Below are positions 15,557-23,343 of a stretch of DNA of 33,812 bases, one piece after another. The position numbers and the translations under genes are program-made. Numbering within the stretch: the stretch's first letter is position 1; each line of letters starts with the position of its first letter. The notes under the pieces are model-generated. The model had not been told where the DNA came from. It did not search any database and saw only the letters and a program-made list of their open reading frames with translations. This DNA comes from an uncultured Eubacteriales bacterium (GTDB lineage: Bacteria > Bacillota > Clostridia > Oscillospirales > CAG-272), in NCBI GenBank assembly GCA_934481515.1, contig CAKSPO010000021.1, positions 1 to 33,812 on the forward strand, written 5' to 3'.

Positions 15557-15635
15557 TTAAGTACCTCCATTTTTCATTTAATGAAAAAATAATATCATCA
15601 TTATACCGTCAAATTTGCAGTATTTGATGTACATA

Positions 15636-15658
15636 ATGTTAAAAAGTTGTCTTAACAT
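15636..15658. promoter_or_regulatory. inverted repeat between divergent operons
   Basis: ATGTTAA (15636-15642) and TTAACAT (15652-15658) form a perfect dyad with a 9-base centre inside an AT-rich intergenic region. It lies between the decarboxylase beta start and the DUF1538 promoter, a natural place for a regulator shared by both operons. Confidence 0.4.
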
Positions 15659-15722
15659 GTGAATACAATATGAATTAAATGAAAAAATGAACAAAGAAAG
15701 GAAAAAACGGTCAAAAAAAGTC

Positions 15723-15751
15723 TTGCATTTTCCGGAGCCGTCTTTTATAAT
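15723..15751 (+). promoter_or_regulatory. promoter of the DUF1538/P-II operon
   Basis: TTGCAT (15723-15728) and TATAAT (15746-15751) are 17 bases apart, about 50 bases upstream of the start codon at 15807. Confidence 0.65.
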
Positions 15752-15806
15752 ATAAACTGGAGTGGTTTATTGACAAATTCGGATTGAGAAGAGAAAGGAG
15801 ACTGTT

Positions 15807-17354
15807 TTGCGAAATCTGATTCACACGAAGCTCTCGGAATCGCTGACCTCTGTTTTTCCGATTGCGGTGGTAGTGGCGGTGCTGGCGCTGACCATTACGC
15901 CCATGGAGCCGGGGACGTTTCTGATGTTTCTGCTCGGCGTGGTCTGTCTGATTCTGGGGCTTGCCACCTTTACCATGGGAGCGGAGATGTCCATGCAGCC
16001 GTTGGGCAACAAAATCGGTTCCTACCTTTCCAAATCCGGAAAGCTCTGGCTGATTGCATTTATCAGTTTTGTCATCGGCGTGGTTGTAACTCTGTCGGAG
16101 CCGGATTTGCAGATCCTTGCCAATCAGGTGACCGAGGTGCCGAATCTGGTGCTGATTCTGACCATCTCCTTCGGGGTTGGTCTGTTCCTGGTCATTGCCA
16201 TGATGCGGATTATTTTCCACATCAGCCTTTCCTATCTTCTCATGGGCTTTTATGTGATCGCCTTTCTTCTTTGCTTCTTCATCACGCCGGACTTCTGGTC
16301 GCTTGCGTTCGACTCCGGCGGAGTGACGACGGGACCGATGACAGTTCCGTTCATCATGGCGATCGGTGCCGGCGTATCTTCCATCCGGTCTGCCGGGGAG
16401 GGGCATGACGATTCCTTCGGTCTGGTTGCGCTTTGCAGCATCGGTCCGATTCTGTCCGTCCTGATTCTCGGAATCTGCTTCGGTATCGGCGGCGGTGAGT
16501 ATGTTCCGAATGATCCGGTGGTGGTGGCAGACACCAGAATGCTTGCCGTTCATTATCTGGACGGCATCCGTGACCACGCACTGGAGGTCGGGAAAGCGCT
16601 CCTTCCGATTGTGGTGTTCGGCGGATTGTTTGAGTTGCTGACCAAAGCCTTCAGCTTCAAGCAGTTTGTCCGCCTTCTGATCGGCATTCTTTATACGTTT
16701 GCGGGTCTTGTCGTTTTTCTGACCGGCGCAAACGAGGGCTTTCTTACCATCGGGCAGGAGCTTGGAACCTCGCTGGCTCTGCTCTGGAACGGCTGGGGGC
16801 TGATTCCGGTCGGGATGCTGATCGGCTTCTTCATCGTCAATGCAGAGCCGGCGGTGTACGTGCTGAACAAACAGGTCGAGCAGATTACCGCCGGTGCCAT
16901 TTCGGCGGGAACCATGCGGATTTCGCTTTCCATCGGCGTTTCCGCGGCATTGGGGCTGTCCATGCTACGGGTTCTGACGGGAATTTCCATTCTGTGGATT
17001 CTGATTCCCGGCTACATCATAGCGCTCGGGCTGACCTTCTTTGTCCCGAAGTTCTTTGTCGGTATTGCGTTTGATTCCGGCGGTGTTGCAAGCGGTACCA
17101 TGATGAGTGCGTTTGTGCTCCCGCTTGCCATCGGAGCATGCCAGGCGCTTGGCGGAAACGTCATGTCCGATGCGTTCGGCTGTGTGGCGTTTGTGGCGCT
17201 GACGCCGATTATTTCCATTGAGGTCTGCGGACTTTTGTACAGTCTCAAATCCAAACGGGCAATCAGCCGGTTTGTGTCCGAGCAGGAGAGCTTTACGGAT
17301 TATTACGGTATGACGGAGGTGGAGGACTATGGCAAGACACTCGTCCGGAGCTGA
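15807..17354 (+). CDS. DUF1538 family polytopic membrane protein (two repeats)
   Basis: This 515-residue protein has about twelve membrane helices and two DUF1538 copies. The family motif appears twice: FDSGGVTTGPMTVPFIM near residue 168 and FDSGGVASGTMMSAFVLP near 422. The small-residue, Gly-rich motif in each half suggests an inverted or tandem pseudo-symmetric transporter core; the transported substrate is not known. The start is a TTG at 15807, chosen because AAAGGAG ends seven bases before it and no ATG lies at that position. The 3' end overlaps the P-II-like gene by 26 bases, so the two are translationally coupled. P-II proteins often control a neighbouring membrane protein, which suggests this transporter is gated by a nucleotide-sensing partner. 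Confidence 0.85.
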   Translation: MRNLIHTKLSESLTSVFPIAVVVAVLALTITPMEPGTFLMFLLGVVCLILGLATFTMGAEMSMQPLGNKIGSYLSKSGKLWLIAFISFVIGVVVTLSEPDLQILANQVTEVPNLVLILTISFGVGLFLVIAMMRIIFHISLSYLLMGFYVIAFLLCFFITPDFWSLAFDSGGVTTGPMTVPFIMAIGAGVSSIRSAGEGHDDSFGLVALCSIGPILSVLILGICFGIGGGEYVPNDPVVVADTRMLAVHYLDGIRDHALEVGKALLPIVVFGGLFELLTKAFSFKQFVRLLIGILYTFAGLVVFLTGANEGFLTIGQELGTSLALLWNGWGLIPVGMLIGFFIVNAEPAVYVLNKQVEQITAGAISAGTMRISLSIGVSAALGLSMLRVLTGISILWILIPGYIIALGLTFFVPKFFVGIAFDSGGVASGTMMSAFVLPLAIGACQALGGNVMSDAFGCVAFVALTPIISIEVCGLLYSLKSKRAISRFVSEQESFTDYYGMTEVEDYGKTLVRS

Positions 17355-18054
17355 GCGGCGGGTGAAGCTGCTGGTGGGGATCATCAACCGCGGCGATGTC
17401 GCGGCAATGACCGAGGCATGCAATGAATGCTGTGTTTCCCTTCATTTTTCCGGAATCGGATACGGCACCGCAAAGTCCAATTACATGAGCTATCTCGGAA
17501 TCGACGAAATCGAAAAGCGGCTGGTTTATGCGCTGATTCCCGATTACTGTGAGAAAAGCGTTCTGCGCGCGGTCAACAAGCGCCTGCGCCTGTACCTGAT
17601 GGGAAACGGAATTGCGTTTACGATTCCCCTGTCCGGCATTTCCAACCTGGTCGGGAACGCCGTCCTTTCCACTCCCTACCGTGAGGAGGGAACTGCGGAG
17701 AACGGAAAAAAACAAAAGAACAAGGAGTCAACCGTTATGCATGAGCTTATTGTTGCGGTCGTCAATCAGAAGTTTACCGATGCCGCGCTGGACAGCGCGC
17801 GTTCCGCCGGTGCGACGGGGGCAACCGTTCTGCACACCCGCAGTGTCAACAACAAACAGGTGGAGCAGCAGTTGGGCACCTCCTTCAAACAGGAGACGGA
17901 TACCATCTGCATTCTGACCTCGCAGGAGTTCAAGCACCGGATTCTGGATGCGATCCGTGAAAGCGCCGGATTGAAAACAGACGGCGGAGCGGTATTGTTC
18001 TCCCTTCCGGTGGACTCCCTGGTCGGCATTGGCAGATTCGAAGAAGATGAATAA
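17329..18054 (+). CDS. tandem P-II-like signalling protein
   Basis: This 241-residue soluble protein appears to be two P-II-like (ferredoxin-fold) domains in one chain. Domain 1 (about 10-112) starts KLLVGIINRGDVAAMTEAC. Domain 2 (about 136-236) starts MHELIVAVVNQKFTDAALD and contains GATGATVLHTR, a GATG stretch typical of P-II proteins. A charged linker (about 115-134) joins them. The ATG at 17329 has GGAGG just upstream and lies inside the DUF1538 gene. P-II proteins bind ATP/ADP and metabolites and regulate transporters; here DUF1538 is the obvious partner. Domain 1 lacks a clear GATG-type motif. An internal ribosome site and ATG precede domain 2, so it may also be made alone. Confidence 0.75.
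   Translation: MARHSSGAERRVKLLVGIINRGDVAAMTEACNECCVSLHFSGIGYGTAKSNYMSYLGIDEIEKRLVYALIPDYCEKSVLRAVNKRLRLYLMGNGIAFTIPLSGISNLVGNAVLSTPYREEGTAENGKKQKNKESTVMHELIVAVVNQKFTDAALDSARSAGATGATVLHTRSVNNKQVEQQLGTSFKQETDTICILTSQEFKHRILDAIRESAGLKTDGGAVLFSLPVDSLVGIGRFEEDE
17722..17739 (+). promoter_or_regulatory. internal ribosome site and ATG in the P-II gene
   Basis: AAGGAG (17722-17727) stands nine bases before an in-frame ATG (17737), exactly where the second P-II-like domain begins. This would allow a separate 105-residue product from the same message. Confidence 0.5.
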
Positions 18055-18091
18055 ATCGAAAATGTCCCGCTTGCCGTAAGGCAGCCGGAAA

Positions 18092-18142
18092 GGTCCGCAG
18101 AGCGTCCTTCTTCCCGAAGTGTCGGCGCCCTGCGGTCTTTTT
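18092..18142 (+). terminator. terminator of the DUF1538/P-II operon
   Basis: CCGCAG and GCG (18095-18104) pair with CGC and CTGCGG on the right (to 18135), followed by TCTTTTTAT. A small CTTC/GAAG hairpin sits in the loop. Confidence 0.65.
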
Positions 18143-18327
18143 ATAAAAAACGGTATCCGGAACCGAATCCGGCATCAGAACCGAAATTCCGCGACGGAAA
18201 GCCGGAATCGGTGCGCGGGTTGCGGGACTGCAAGGCTGCCGGAAAATCAGACGCAGTAAGTCCTGCAGTGCGTTTTCAAAACGGGAATTAGGCAAACAAC
18301 CAAGACCTTTCGGAAAGGAAAAGCAGC

Positions 18328-19725
18328 GTGTATTATTTGCAAAGCCGCTGGCGGCTTGAGGGAAAAGAACTGATTTATTACGGATTGAGGAACCGGGCGC
18401 ATTTGTTCTGCAATACGATAAAGCCGAACCGGCGGCAACGGGAAATTCTTGCGCGCCTTCCGGCGGATCTGACAGAGGCGGAAAAGCAACGGCTCGGCGG
18501 GCTTCTCGGAGAGCAGGTCGTGGAGGAATCCGAAAGGCGAAAGGTACCGGAAAGCTATGAGGAAGCCCGGTTCTGTAAAAGCTGCTGCGCCAACGATTTT
18601 ATGATTCCGGGTATGGAGTTTGACGACGAAGGACATTGCCCGCTTTGCCAGACCGCCGACGATGTGAGAGATCTGCGGAGCCTGGTGCCGCTGGTGGAAG
18701 AAATTCCACGCGCCCGCAAATCCCGTTTTGATGCGGCGCTGTTTTACACGGGCGGAAAGGACTCCACTTATCTGCTTTATGAGCTTGCCAAGGTGCGCGG
18801 GCTGCGGGTGCTGGCACTGACATGGGAGATTCCGTTTCTTTCGGAGAACGCAAAGCAGAGCATTGAGAATGCCAAAAAACGCTTCCGGAATGTGGAATTC
18901 CTCTCCCGGACAGTATGCCGGGAGGATCTGGATCGCATCTACCGGCATCTTTACGCGCGGAACGGGAACACCTGTGCCTGTCCGTCCCTTGCCTATCTGC
19001 TGTTCTATCCGGAGCTGGTCGCAAACCGGGTCCCCTGCTTTCTGGTCGGAAACGAACCAGTGCAGATGCTCGGGCTGTATTACAACCATATGGCACCGCG
19101 ACTTGCCTACCGGTTCCCTGAAACCCGGTTTCTGAACGGATTGATCAACGTCGGAAGGGTTCTGACCTTCCGTCCGCCGCTGAAGAAGGGGCAGCTTCAT
19201 ACGCTGATGACCATGAAGCAGCTGGCATACGGCGACCATCCTGTCAAAAGGCTCAGCGGATATCAGAATGAATTGGTCTCCAACGTTGTGGAAGCAATCA
19301 AAGAGGTTCCCGCCATGCTTCCGCCCCTGCGCCGGAGCATCCGCGCCTCCTCCCGAAGCGGGCAGATTCCTGCGTTTCTGCATTTTGACATGGATAAGAT
19401 TTGCGGCGGGATCTATGACTGGACGCGCGTCCGCAGGATCCTGACGGAGGAATGCGGCTGGGTGGCTCCTCCGGACGACGGAAAGGCGCTTCATACCAGC
19501 TGCCGGATTGAACGGTGCAAGGACTTTTCGCAGTTCCGGCGGTTTTACCGGTGCGAGAGCAGAATGATTCCGTTCAGTGCATTGGAAATTGCCCTTGCCA
19601 GCCGGAATTGCGGCAGGAGTCGGGAGGAGTGGATTTATGAGATGGAGCAACTCCTCGGATTTTCCGCAGAGGAGCCGCCGGAGTGTTCCGAAATGTGTGC
19701 CTGTCTGGGAGAAAAAGCAGAATGA
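18328..19725 (+). CDS. PP-loop ATP pyrophosphatase, N-acetyl sugar amidotransferase-like
   Basis: This 465-residue enzyme has an N-terminal extension (1-80), a cysteine pair region CKSCC then CPLC (about 82-110) and a PP-loop YTGGKDSTYLL (about 140-150) that binds ATP and adenylates a substrate. The order (CxxC, FDDEGHCPLC, GGKDS) matches the WbpG/PseA-like group, which adds an amidino or amide group to sugars. Further cysteines (CACPS near 212-216, CRIERC near 391-396, CSEMCAC at the end) could bind metal or an Fe-S cluster. The start is GTG at 18328 behind GGAAAGGA. It overlaps the next gene by four bases (ATGA), an EFR1 redox protein. That partnership is unusual for a plain amidotransferase and suggests a redox-coupled or thiolation reaction instead. 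Confidence 0.7.
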   Translation: MYYLQSRWRLEGKELIYYGLRNRAHLFCNTIKPNRRQREILARLPADLTEAEKQRLGGLLGEQVVEESERRKVPESYEEARFCKSCCANDFMIPGMEFDDEGHCPLCQTADDVRDLRSLVPLVEEIPRARKSRFDAALFYTGGKDSTYLLYELAKVRGLRVLALTWEIPFLSENAKQSIENAKKRFRNVEFLSRTVCREDLDRIYRHLYARNGNTCACPSLAYLLFYPELVANRVPCFLVGNEPVQMLGLYYNHMAPRLAYRFPETRFLNGLINVGRVLTFRPPLKKGQLHTLMTMKQLAYGDHPVKRLSGYQNELVSNVVEAIKEVPAMLPPLRRSIRASSRSGQIPAFLHFDMDKICGGIYDWTRVRRILTEECGWVAPPDDGKALHTSCRIERCKDFSQFRRFYRCESRMIPFSALEIALASRNCGRSREEWIYEMEQLLGFSAEEPPECSEMCACLGEKAE

Positions 19726-20408
19726 TCCCGGTCTATTGTTTCTCCGGCAGCGGTCACAGCCGTGCGGTTGCGGATTTTTTGGCAGAGGAGCTTCGTGGGA
19801 CGGTGGTTCCGATCGGAACGAAGCCGGCGTCTCCGGATAAAAAAACGGCGGCGGTGGTTTTTCCCGTCTACTGTCAGAACCTTCCGGAGCCAGTCCGGGT
19901 GTTTCTGACGGGGCTGGAAGCAGAACACGTGCTTCTGGTTGCCGTTTACGGCGGATATTCTTACGGCAACGTGCTTCGCGAGGCGGCGGGACTTTTGCAC
20001 GGAGCCGTGATCGCTGCCGCCTGTGTTCCGACGGGGCATACCTTTCTGTCAGAACCGGCAGCGTTTGACCGGGATGTACTGAAAAAACTTGCCGGGCAGG
20101 TCGGACGGGCGGCTCCGGCAACTTTGCCGCGGGGGAGAAAAAATCCGTTTGCCAATCTGTTTCCGGCGTTCCGGAGCAGAATCGGCGTGAAGATCCAAAG
20201 GCGTCGGCAATGTGGGGAATGCGGTCGGTGTGCGGCTCTTTGCCCGGTCGGCGCGATGCGGCAAAACGGAGTGCCGGGAAGCCATTGCATCCGGTGCCTG
20301 CGGTGCGTTTCGGTATGTCCGGAGGGGGCATTGCGATTCCGGAACGGATGGTTTCTGCGGCTCTATCTTCGCCTGGCACGGCGGAAAAAAACGGCGGAAT
20401 TGTTCTGA
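19722..20408 (+). CDS. EFR1-type flavodoxin-ferredoxin fusion
   Basis: This 228-residue redox protein has an N-terminal flavodoxin-like domain with the phosphate loop FSGSGHSRAV (about 6-15) and a flavin loop YGGYSYGNV. Its C-terminus has two [4Fe-4S] motifs, CGECGRCAALCP and CIRCLRCVSVCP. It would move electrons between ferredoxin-type carriers and a partner enzyme in the cytoplasm. The ATG at 19722 overlaps the stop of the PP-loop gene (ATGA), so the pair is translationally coupled and probably works together. The tail after the clusters (LRLYLRLARRKKT) is basic. Confidence 0.85.
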   Translation: MIPVYCFSGSGHSRAVADFLAEELRGTVVPIGTKPASPDKKTAAVVFPVYCQNLPEPVRVFLTGLEAEHVLLVAVYGGYSYGNVLREAAGLLHGAVIAAACVPTGHTFLSEPAAFDRDVLKKLAGQVGRAAPATLPRGRKNPFANLFPAFRSRIGVKIQRRRQCGECGRCAALCPVGAMRQNGVPGSHCIRCLRCVSVCPEGALRFRNGWFLRLYLRLARRKKTAELF

Positions 20409-20434
20409 ATGTCTCCTTGACGGGGGAGGACATG

Positions 20435-20463
20435 TTGACAGAGAGGGAAATCCGTGCTATACT
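20435..20463 (+). promoter_or_regulatory. promoter of the transaldolase gene
   Basis: TTGACA (20435-20440) and TATACT (20458-20463) are 17 bases apart, starting 27 bases after the EFR1 stop. The leader would be about 80 bases. Confidence 0.75.
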
Positions 20464-20552
20464 GTCGTTTGTAAAAAAGAGGAAGGCGGATCGGGCGTTG
20501 TCCGGGAATCGCTTTCCGGGTATTTCCTATGGAAAGGAAGCGTTTATCATTT

Positions 20553-21209
20553 ATGAAGCTGTTTATTGATACGGCAAATGTAGAGGAAATCCGTCATGCC
20601 AACGAGCTTGGCGTGATTTGCGGAGTTACGACCAATCCGTCACTGATTGCGCGGGAGGGGAAGGTCTTTGAAGAGGTCATCCGGGAGATTGTGTCCATTG
20701 TGGACGGACCCATCAGTGCGGAGGTGGTTGCCGACGATGCCGCCGGCATGATTTCGGAGGCACGGAAGCTTGCCGCCATCCATCCGAATATTGTGGTCAA
20801 AATTCCGATCACGGAGGAGGGGCTGAAGGCGGTTCACGCGCTGTCGCTGGAGGGAATCCGAACCAATGTAACGCTCATTTTCAGTCCGGCACAGGCTCTG
20901 CTTGCCGCCAAAGCGGGTGCAAGCTATGTCAGCCCCTTCATCGGTCGGCTGGACGACATTTCCGACAACGGTATCTCCGTCATCGACGATATTGCCGGGA
21001 TTTTCCGGATCCACGGAATCAAGACCGAGATCATTGCGGCTTCCATCCGCGGACCGCAGGATGTGACCGATGCCGCCAAGCACGGCGCCCACATTGCGAC
21101 GGTACCGTATAAGGTATTGCTGCAGATGACCCATCATCCGCTGACCGACATCGGAATCAAGCGCTTTATGGAGGATTGGAACCGGGCGTTTGCCGGAAAG
21201 AAGGACTGA
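20553..21209 (+). CDS. fsa: transaldolase / fructose-6-phosphate aldolase, small type
   Basis: This 218-residue cytoplasmic enzyme belongs to the small transaldolase (TalC/FSA) family. It begins MKLFIDTANVEEI, has GVTTNPSLIA (24-33), the Schiff-base lysine K83 in NIVVKIPIT, and GASYVSPFIGRLDD. It either transfers dihydroxyacetone between sugar phosphates in the non-oxidative pentose phosphate pathway or cleaves fructose-6-phosphate; sequence alone does not separate these. The ATG at 20553 is chosen for family length. GGAAAGGA lies 14 bases upstream, a little far; an in-frame ATG at 20529 exists but would precede that site. It has its own promoter and a bidirectional terminator. Confidence 0.93.
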   Translation: MKLFIDTANVEEIRHANELGVICGVTTNPSLIAREGKVFEEVIREIVSIVDGPISAEVVADDAAGMISEARKLAAIHPNIVVKIPITEEGLKAVHALSLEGIRTNVTLIFSPAQALLAAKAGASYVSPFIGRLDDISDNGISVIDDIAGIFRIHGIKTEIIAASIRGPQDVTDAAKHGAHIATVPYKVLLQMTHHPLTDIGIKRFMEDWNRAFAGKKD

Positions 21210-21321
21210 GCGCGGAGGTCATGCTCTGCCAAAAAGAGCACCGGGACGAACTTTGACTGCCGTTTGCGCGGAGACTTTTCTCTGTAACATTTTCAATTTT
21301 CCATATCCCTTGGAACAATCA

Positions 21322-21357
21322 GAAAAGGAGCACCGAAGTTCACCGGTGCTCCTTTTT
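21322..21357. terminator. bidirectional terminator between transaldolase and lipoprotein genes
   Basis: AAAAGGAGCACCG (21323-21335) pairs with CGGTGCTCCTTTT (21344-21356), followed by more T on the right and preceded by A on the left. It serves two convergent genes. Confidence 0.88.
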
Positions 21358-21397
21358 TATGAGTAAGAACTTTGCTTAAACTGTGAAATCGGGATGT

Positions 21398-22957
21398 TTA
21401 TTTCAGCCGGAAGAGGACAAAGCGGGTGACGCCGGACGAGAAGTCCTGATAATAGCGAAGCGTCAGATTCTCGTATCCGTAAAGCCTTTCCAACGCAACC
21501 GGAGCACGGTAGACGCAGGTTCCGTCCGGGGCATAGTAATGGAAGGGCGTCTGCCGGTCGTCCTTGGATTGAAGCCAATAGAAGCTTTCCTCAAATTCCA
21601 CGGAGGAGGCTTCGTTGATTTCCTTTGCTTCCTGCATTCCTCCGTCCTTGGTATAGCGGTAGTAGGTGCTTTCCCGCCGGAAAATAACGATGCCGGAATA
21701 GCTCTGAACAAAGTCGTAATGTTCGGCAGCATAGTCAAACAGCACCCGGAAGCTCCGGTCAAGAATTTTTCCGTTCACGAGCAGAAGCTCTCCGGCGGTT
21801 GTCACATCGGAAAGGTCGGCGCGGAGGACAGTCCCCTCGGCATCCACATAAAATGTCTGATCGGTACTTGTGTAATAGGAAAAGATGTCTTTCCCGAAAG
21901 GAAGCGGAATTTTTACCATACCCGGATAGGTTGCGGTTAGGTTTTGTGCAATGCTGCCGTCGTTGTTCAAAACGGCAAGGATGGTTTCCGTGGGTCTTTT
22001 GTCGGCAATCACGGTGAGGCTTGCAAAGTTTTTGACGCTTTTTGCAAATTTCATTCCGTAATTCTGCTCGCTGCGGTGCTGTTCGTCGTAACGCACGGGA
22101 GCAATCTCGAGAATGAGATACGGGAAGTCGATTTCTTCTGCGCTCTTCTTTTCTGCATTCCAGAGCACGGTTTTCAGCTTTCTTTTCGTGTTGCTGTAGA
22201 AGCAATCATAGGTGCTTTCGTCATCCGGCAACCGGAAGGAATACTGAATCAGAAGGTTCCCGTTTTCCAGATCATAGACGGTGGGGTCGGCGGCGAGATC
22301 ATAAAGGTACATGCCGTGGTAGTCGCAGTTTTTGTTATATACGGTAAAGCCGTTTTCATTGTAGCGGTAGTAGAAATCGCCGGCTTTTTTCTGGAGTGTT
22401 GCGATGACGGATTCGCCTGCGGGGAGATTCTTCACAAAGACCGCCGCACCGTTTTCGCAACGGTAAATCTTCTCATGAAAGACCAGAAGGTCCAGATTCT
22501 GCAGGACTTCCGGCTGCTCGGTTGCATCCGAAGCACTGTCAACGCTGTCCACAAGGGTTCCGTCTGCACTGTATAATGCGTTCCGGATCAGCGCCTTCCC
22601 TTCACTGTCAGAACAGGAATAACGAACGGAAAAGCACCGGGTATCATCAAATTGATAGGTTTTGACAATGGGGATGCCTGCACGCTCACCATCGGGAATT
22701 TCGAGGACGGTTTTTCCAGACACAAGGTCGTAGACCGCGAAGGCATCTTTTACGATTCCAAACGCGAAGCCTGCATCCGTCTGCGGGAAATCGGTGAAGG
22801 GAAGCTCATCGGTGGCGGAGGAGAGCGCAGGTTTTTCATGGGGCACAAAGTCTCCCTCATAAAGCGCATTCAGACCGCTTCTGGAGCCACAGGAAACCGC
22901 AACCGGCAGAAGGATCAGAATACAGAGAAGTATAGCGGAAATACGTCGCATTTTCAT
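21398..22957 (-). CDS. lipoprotein of unknown function
   Basis: I do not recognise this 519-residue protein. The ATG at 22957 follows GGAGGAAA. The signal peptide ends in a lipobox (AVSC, Cys near 23), so it is anchored outside the membrane. The rest is rich in aromatic and beta-type segments with repeated short patterns such as VYDLVSGKTVLE, MYLYDLAADPTVYDLENG and FYVDAEGTVLRADL, the look of a beta-propeller with several blades. It contains DYAAEHYDFVQ and ends VLFRLK. It stands alone between its own promoter and a shared terminator, back to back with the secreted SGNH operon. A role in extracellular sensing or binding is possible but unproven. Confidence 0.75.
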   Translation of the reverse strand: MKMRRISAILLCILILLPVAVSCGSRSGLNALYEGDFVPHEKPALSSATDELPFTDFPQTDAGFAFGIVKDAFAVYDLVSGKTVLEIPDGERAGIPIVKTYQFDDTRCFSVRYSCSDSEGKALIRNALYSADGTLVDSVDSASDATEQPEVLQNLDLLVFHEKIYRCENGAAVFVKNLPAGESVIATLQKKAGDFYYRYNENGFTVYNKNCDYHGMYLYDLAADPTVYDLENGNLLIQYSFRLPDDESTYDCFYSNTKRKLKTVLWNAEKKSAEEIDFPYLILEIAPVRYDEQHRSEQNYGMKFAKSVKNFASLTVIADKRPTETILAVLNNDGSIAQNLTATYPGMVKIPLPFGKDIFSYYTSTDQTFYVDAEGTVLRADLSDVTTAGELLLVNGKILDRSFRVLFDYAAEHYDFVQSYSGIVIFRRESTYYRYTKDGGMQEAKEINEASSVEFEESFYWLQSKDDRQTPFHYYAPDGTCVYRAPVALERLYGYENLTLRYYQDFSSGVTRFVLFRLK

Positions 22958-23010
22958 GATTGTTTCCTCCAAGAAGTTTGGTAGTAGAAAAATTTTTCTC
23001 TCCGCTTTCC

Positions 23011-23039
23011 ATTATGCCATAAATTCCGGAGCCTGTCAA
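23011..23039 (-). promoter_or_regulatory. promoter of the lipoprotein gene
   Basis: On the minus strand TTGACA (23039-23034) and CATAAT (23016-23011) are 17 bases apart, about 55 bases before the ATG. Confidence 0.7.
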
Positions 23040-23173
23040 TAGAAAAAATACAAAATTCTTCCTTTTCCGACAACTTTCGGCAAGCTTACCGGACAAAACA
23101 TTTCTTTGTCGTTGTTTGCGGAAGATTGCAAGTTTTCCTTTTTTTATTTCAAGGAAAAAAGTAAATTCTGCTA

Positions 23174-23202
23174 TTGACAAAATCTGTGCAAACTGTTATA
23201 AT
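23174..23202 (+). promoter_or_regulatory. promoter of the SGNH hydrolase operon
   Basis: TTGACA (23174-23179) and TATAAT (23197-23202) are exactly 17 bases apart. It is the only clear promoter found before the three SGNH genes; the message would have a leader of about 135 bases. Confidence 0.82.
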
Positions 23203-23236
23203 TGAGTCGTATATGCGAGCCGCTTTTTGCAAATAA

Positions 23237-23317
23237 GATACAGGATTCCGGGGGATGGCACTTCCGCCGGAGCTGTTTCTGATGCCGGTGCCCGGCAGGC
23301 GGCGCCGGTCGTTTTTT
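23237..23317 (+). promoter_or_regulatory. leader with hairpin and terminator-like stem (possible attenuator)
   Basis: GATACAG and TTCCGG (23237-23251) pair with CCGGAG and CTGTTTC (23267-23279) in one long hairpin. A second GC-rich stem follows at once: CCGGTGCC (23285-23292) with GGCGCCGG (23301-23308), then TCGTTTTTT. This is the form of an intrinsic terminator placed between a promoter and the start codon at 23344. No known riboswitch class is recognised. Confidence 0.55.
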
Positions 23318-23343
23318 GATAGAAAAGACAAGGAGGAAATCCT

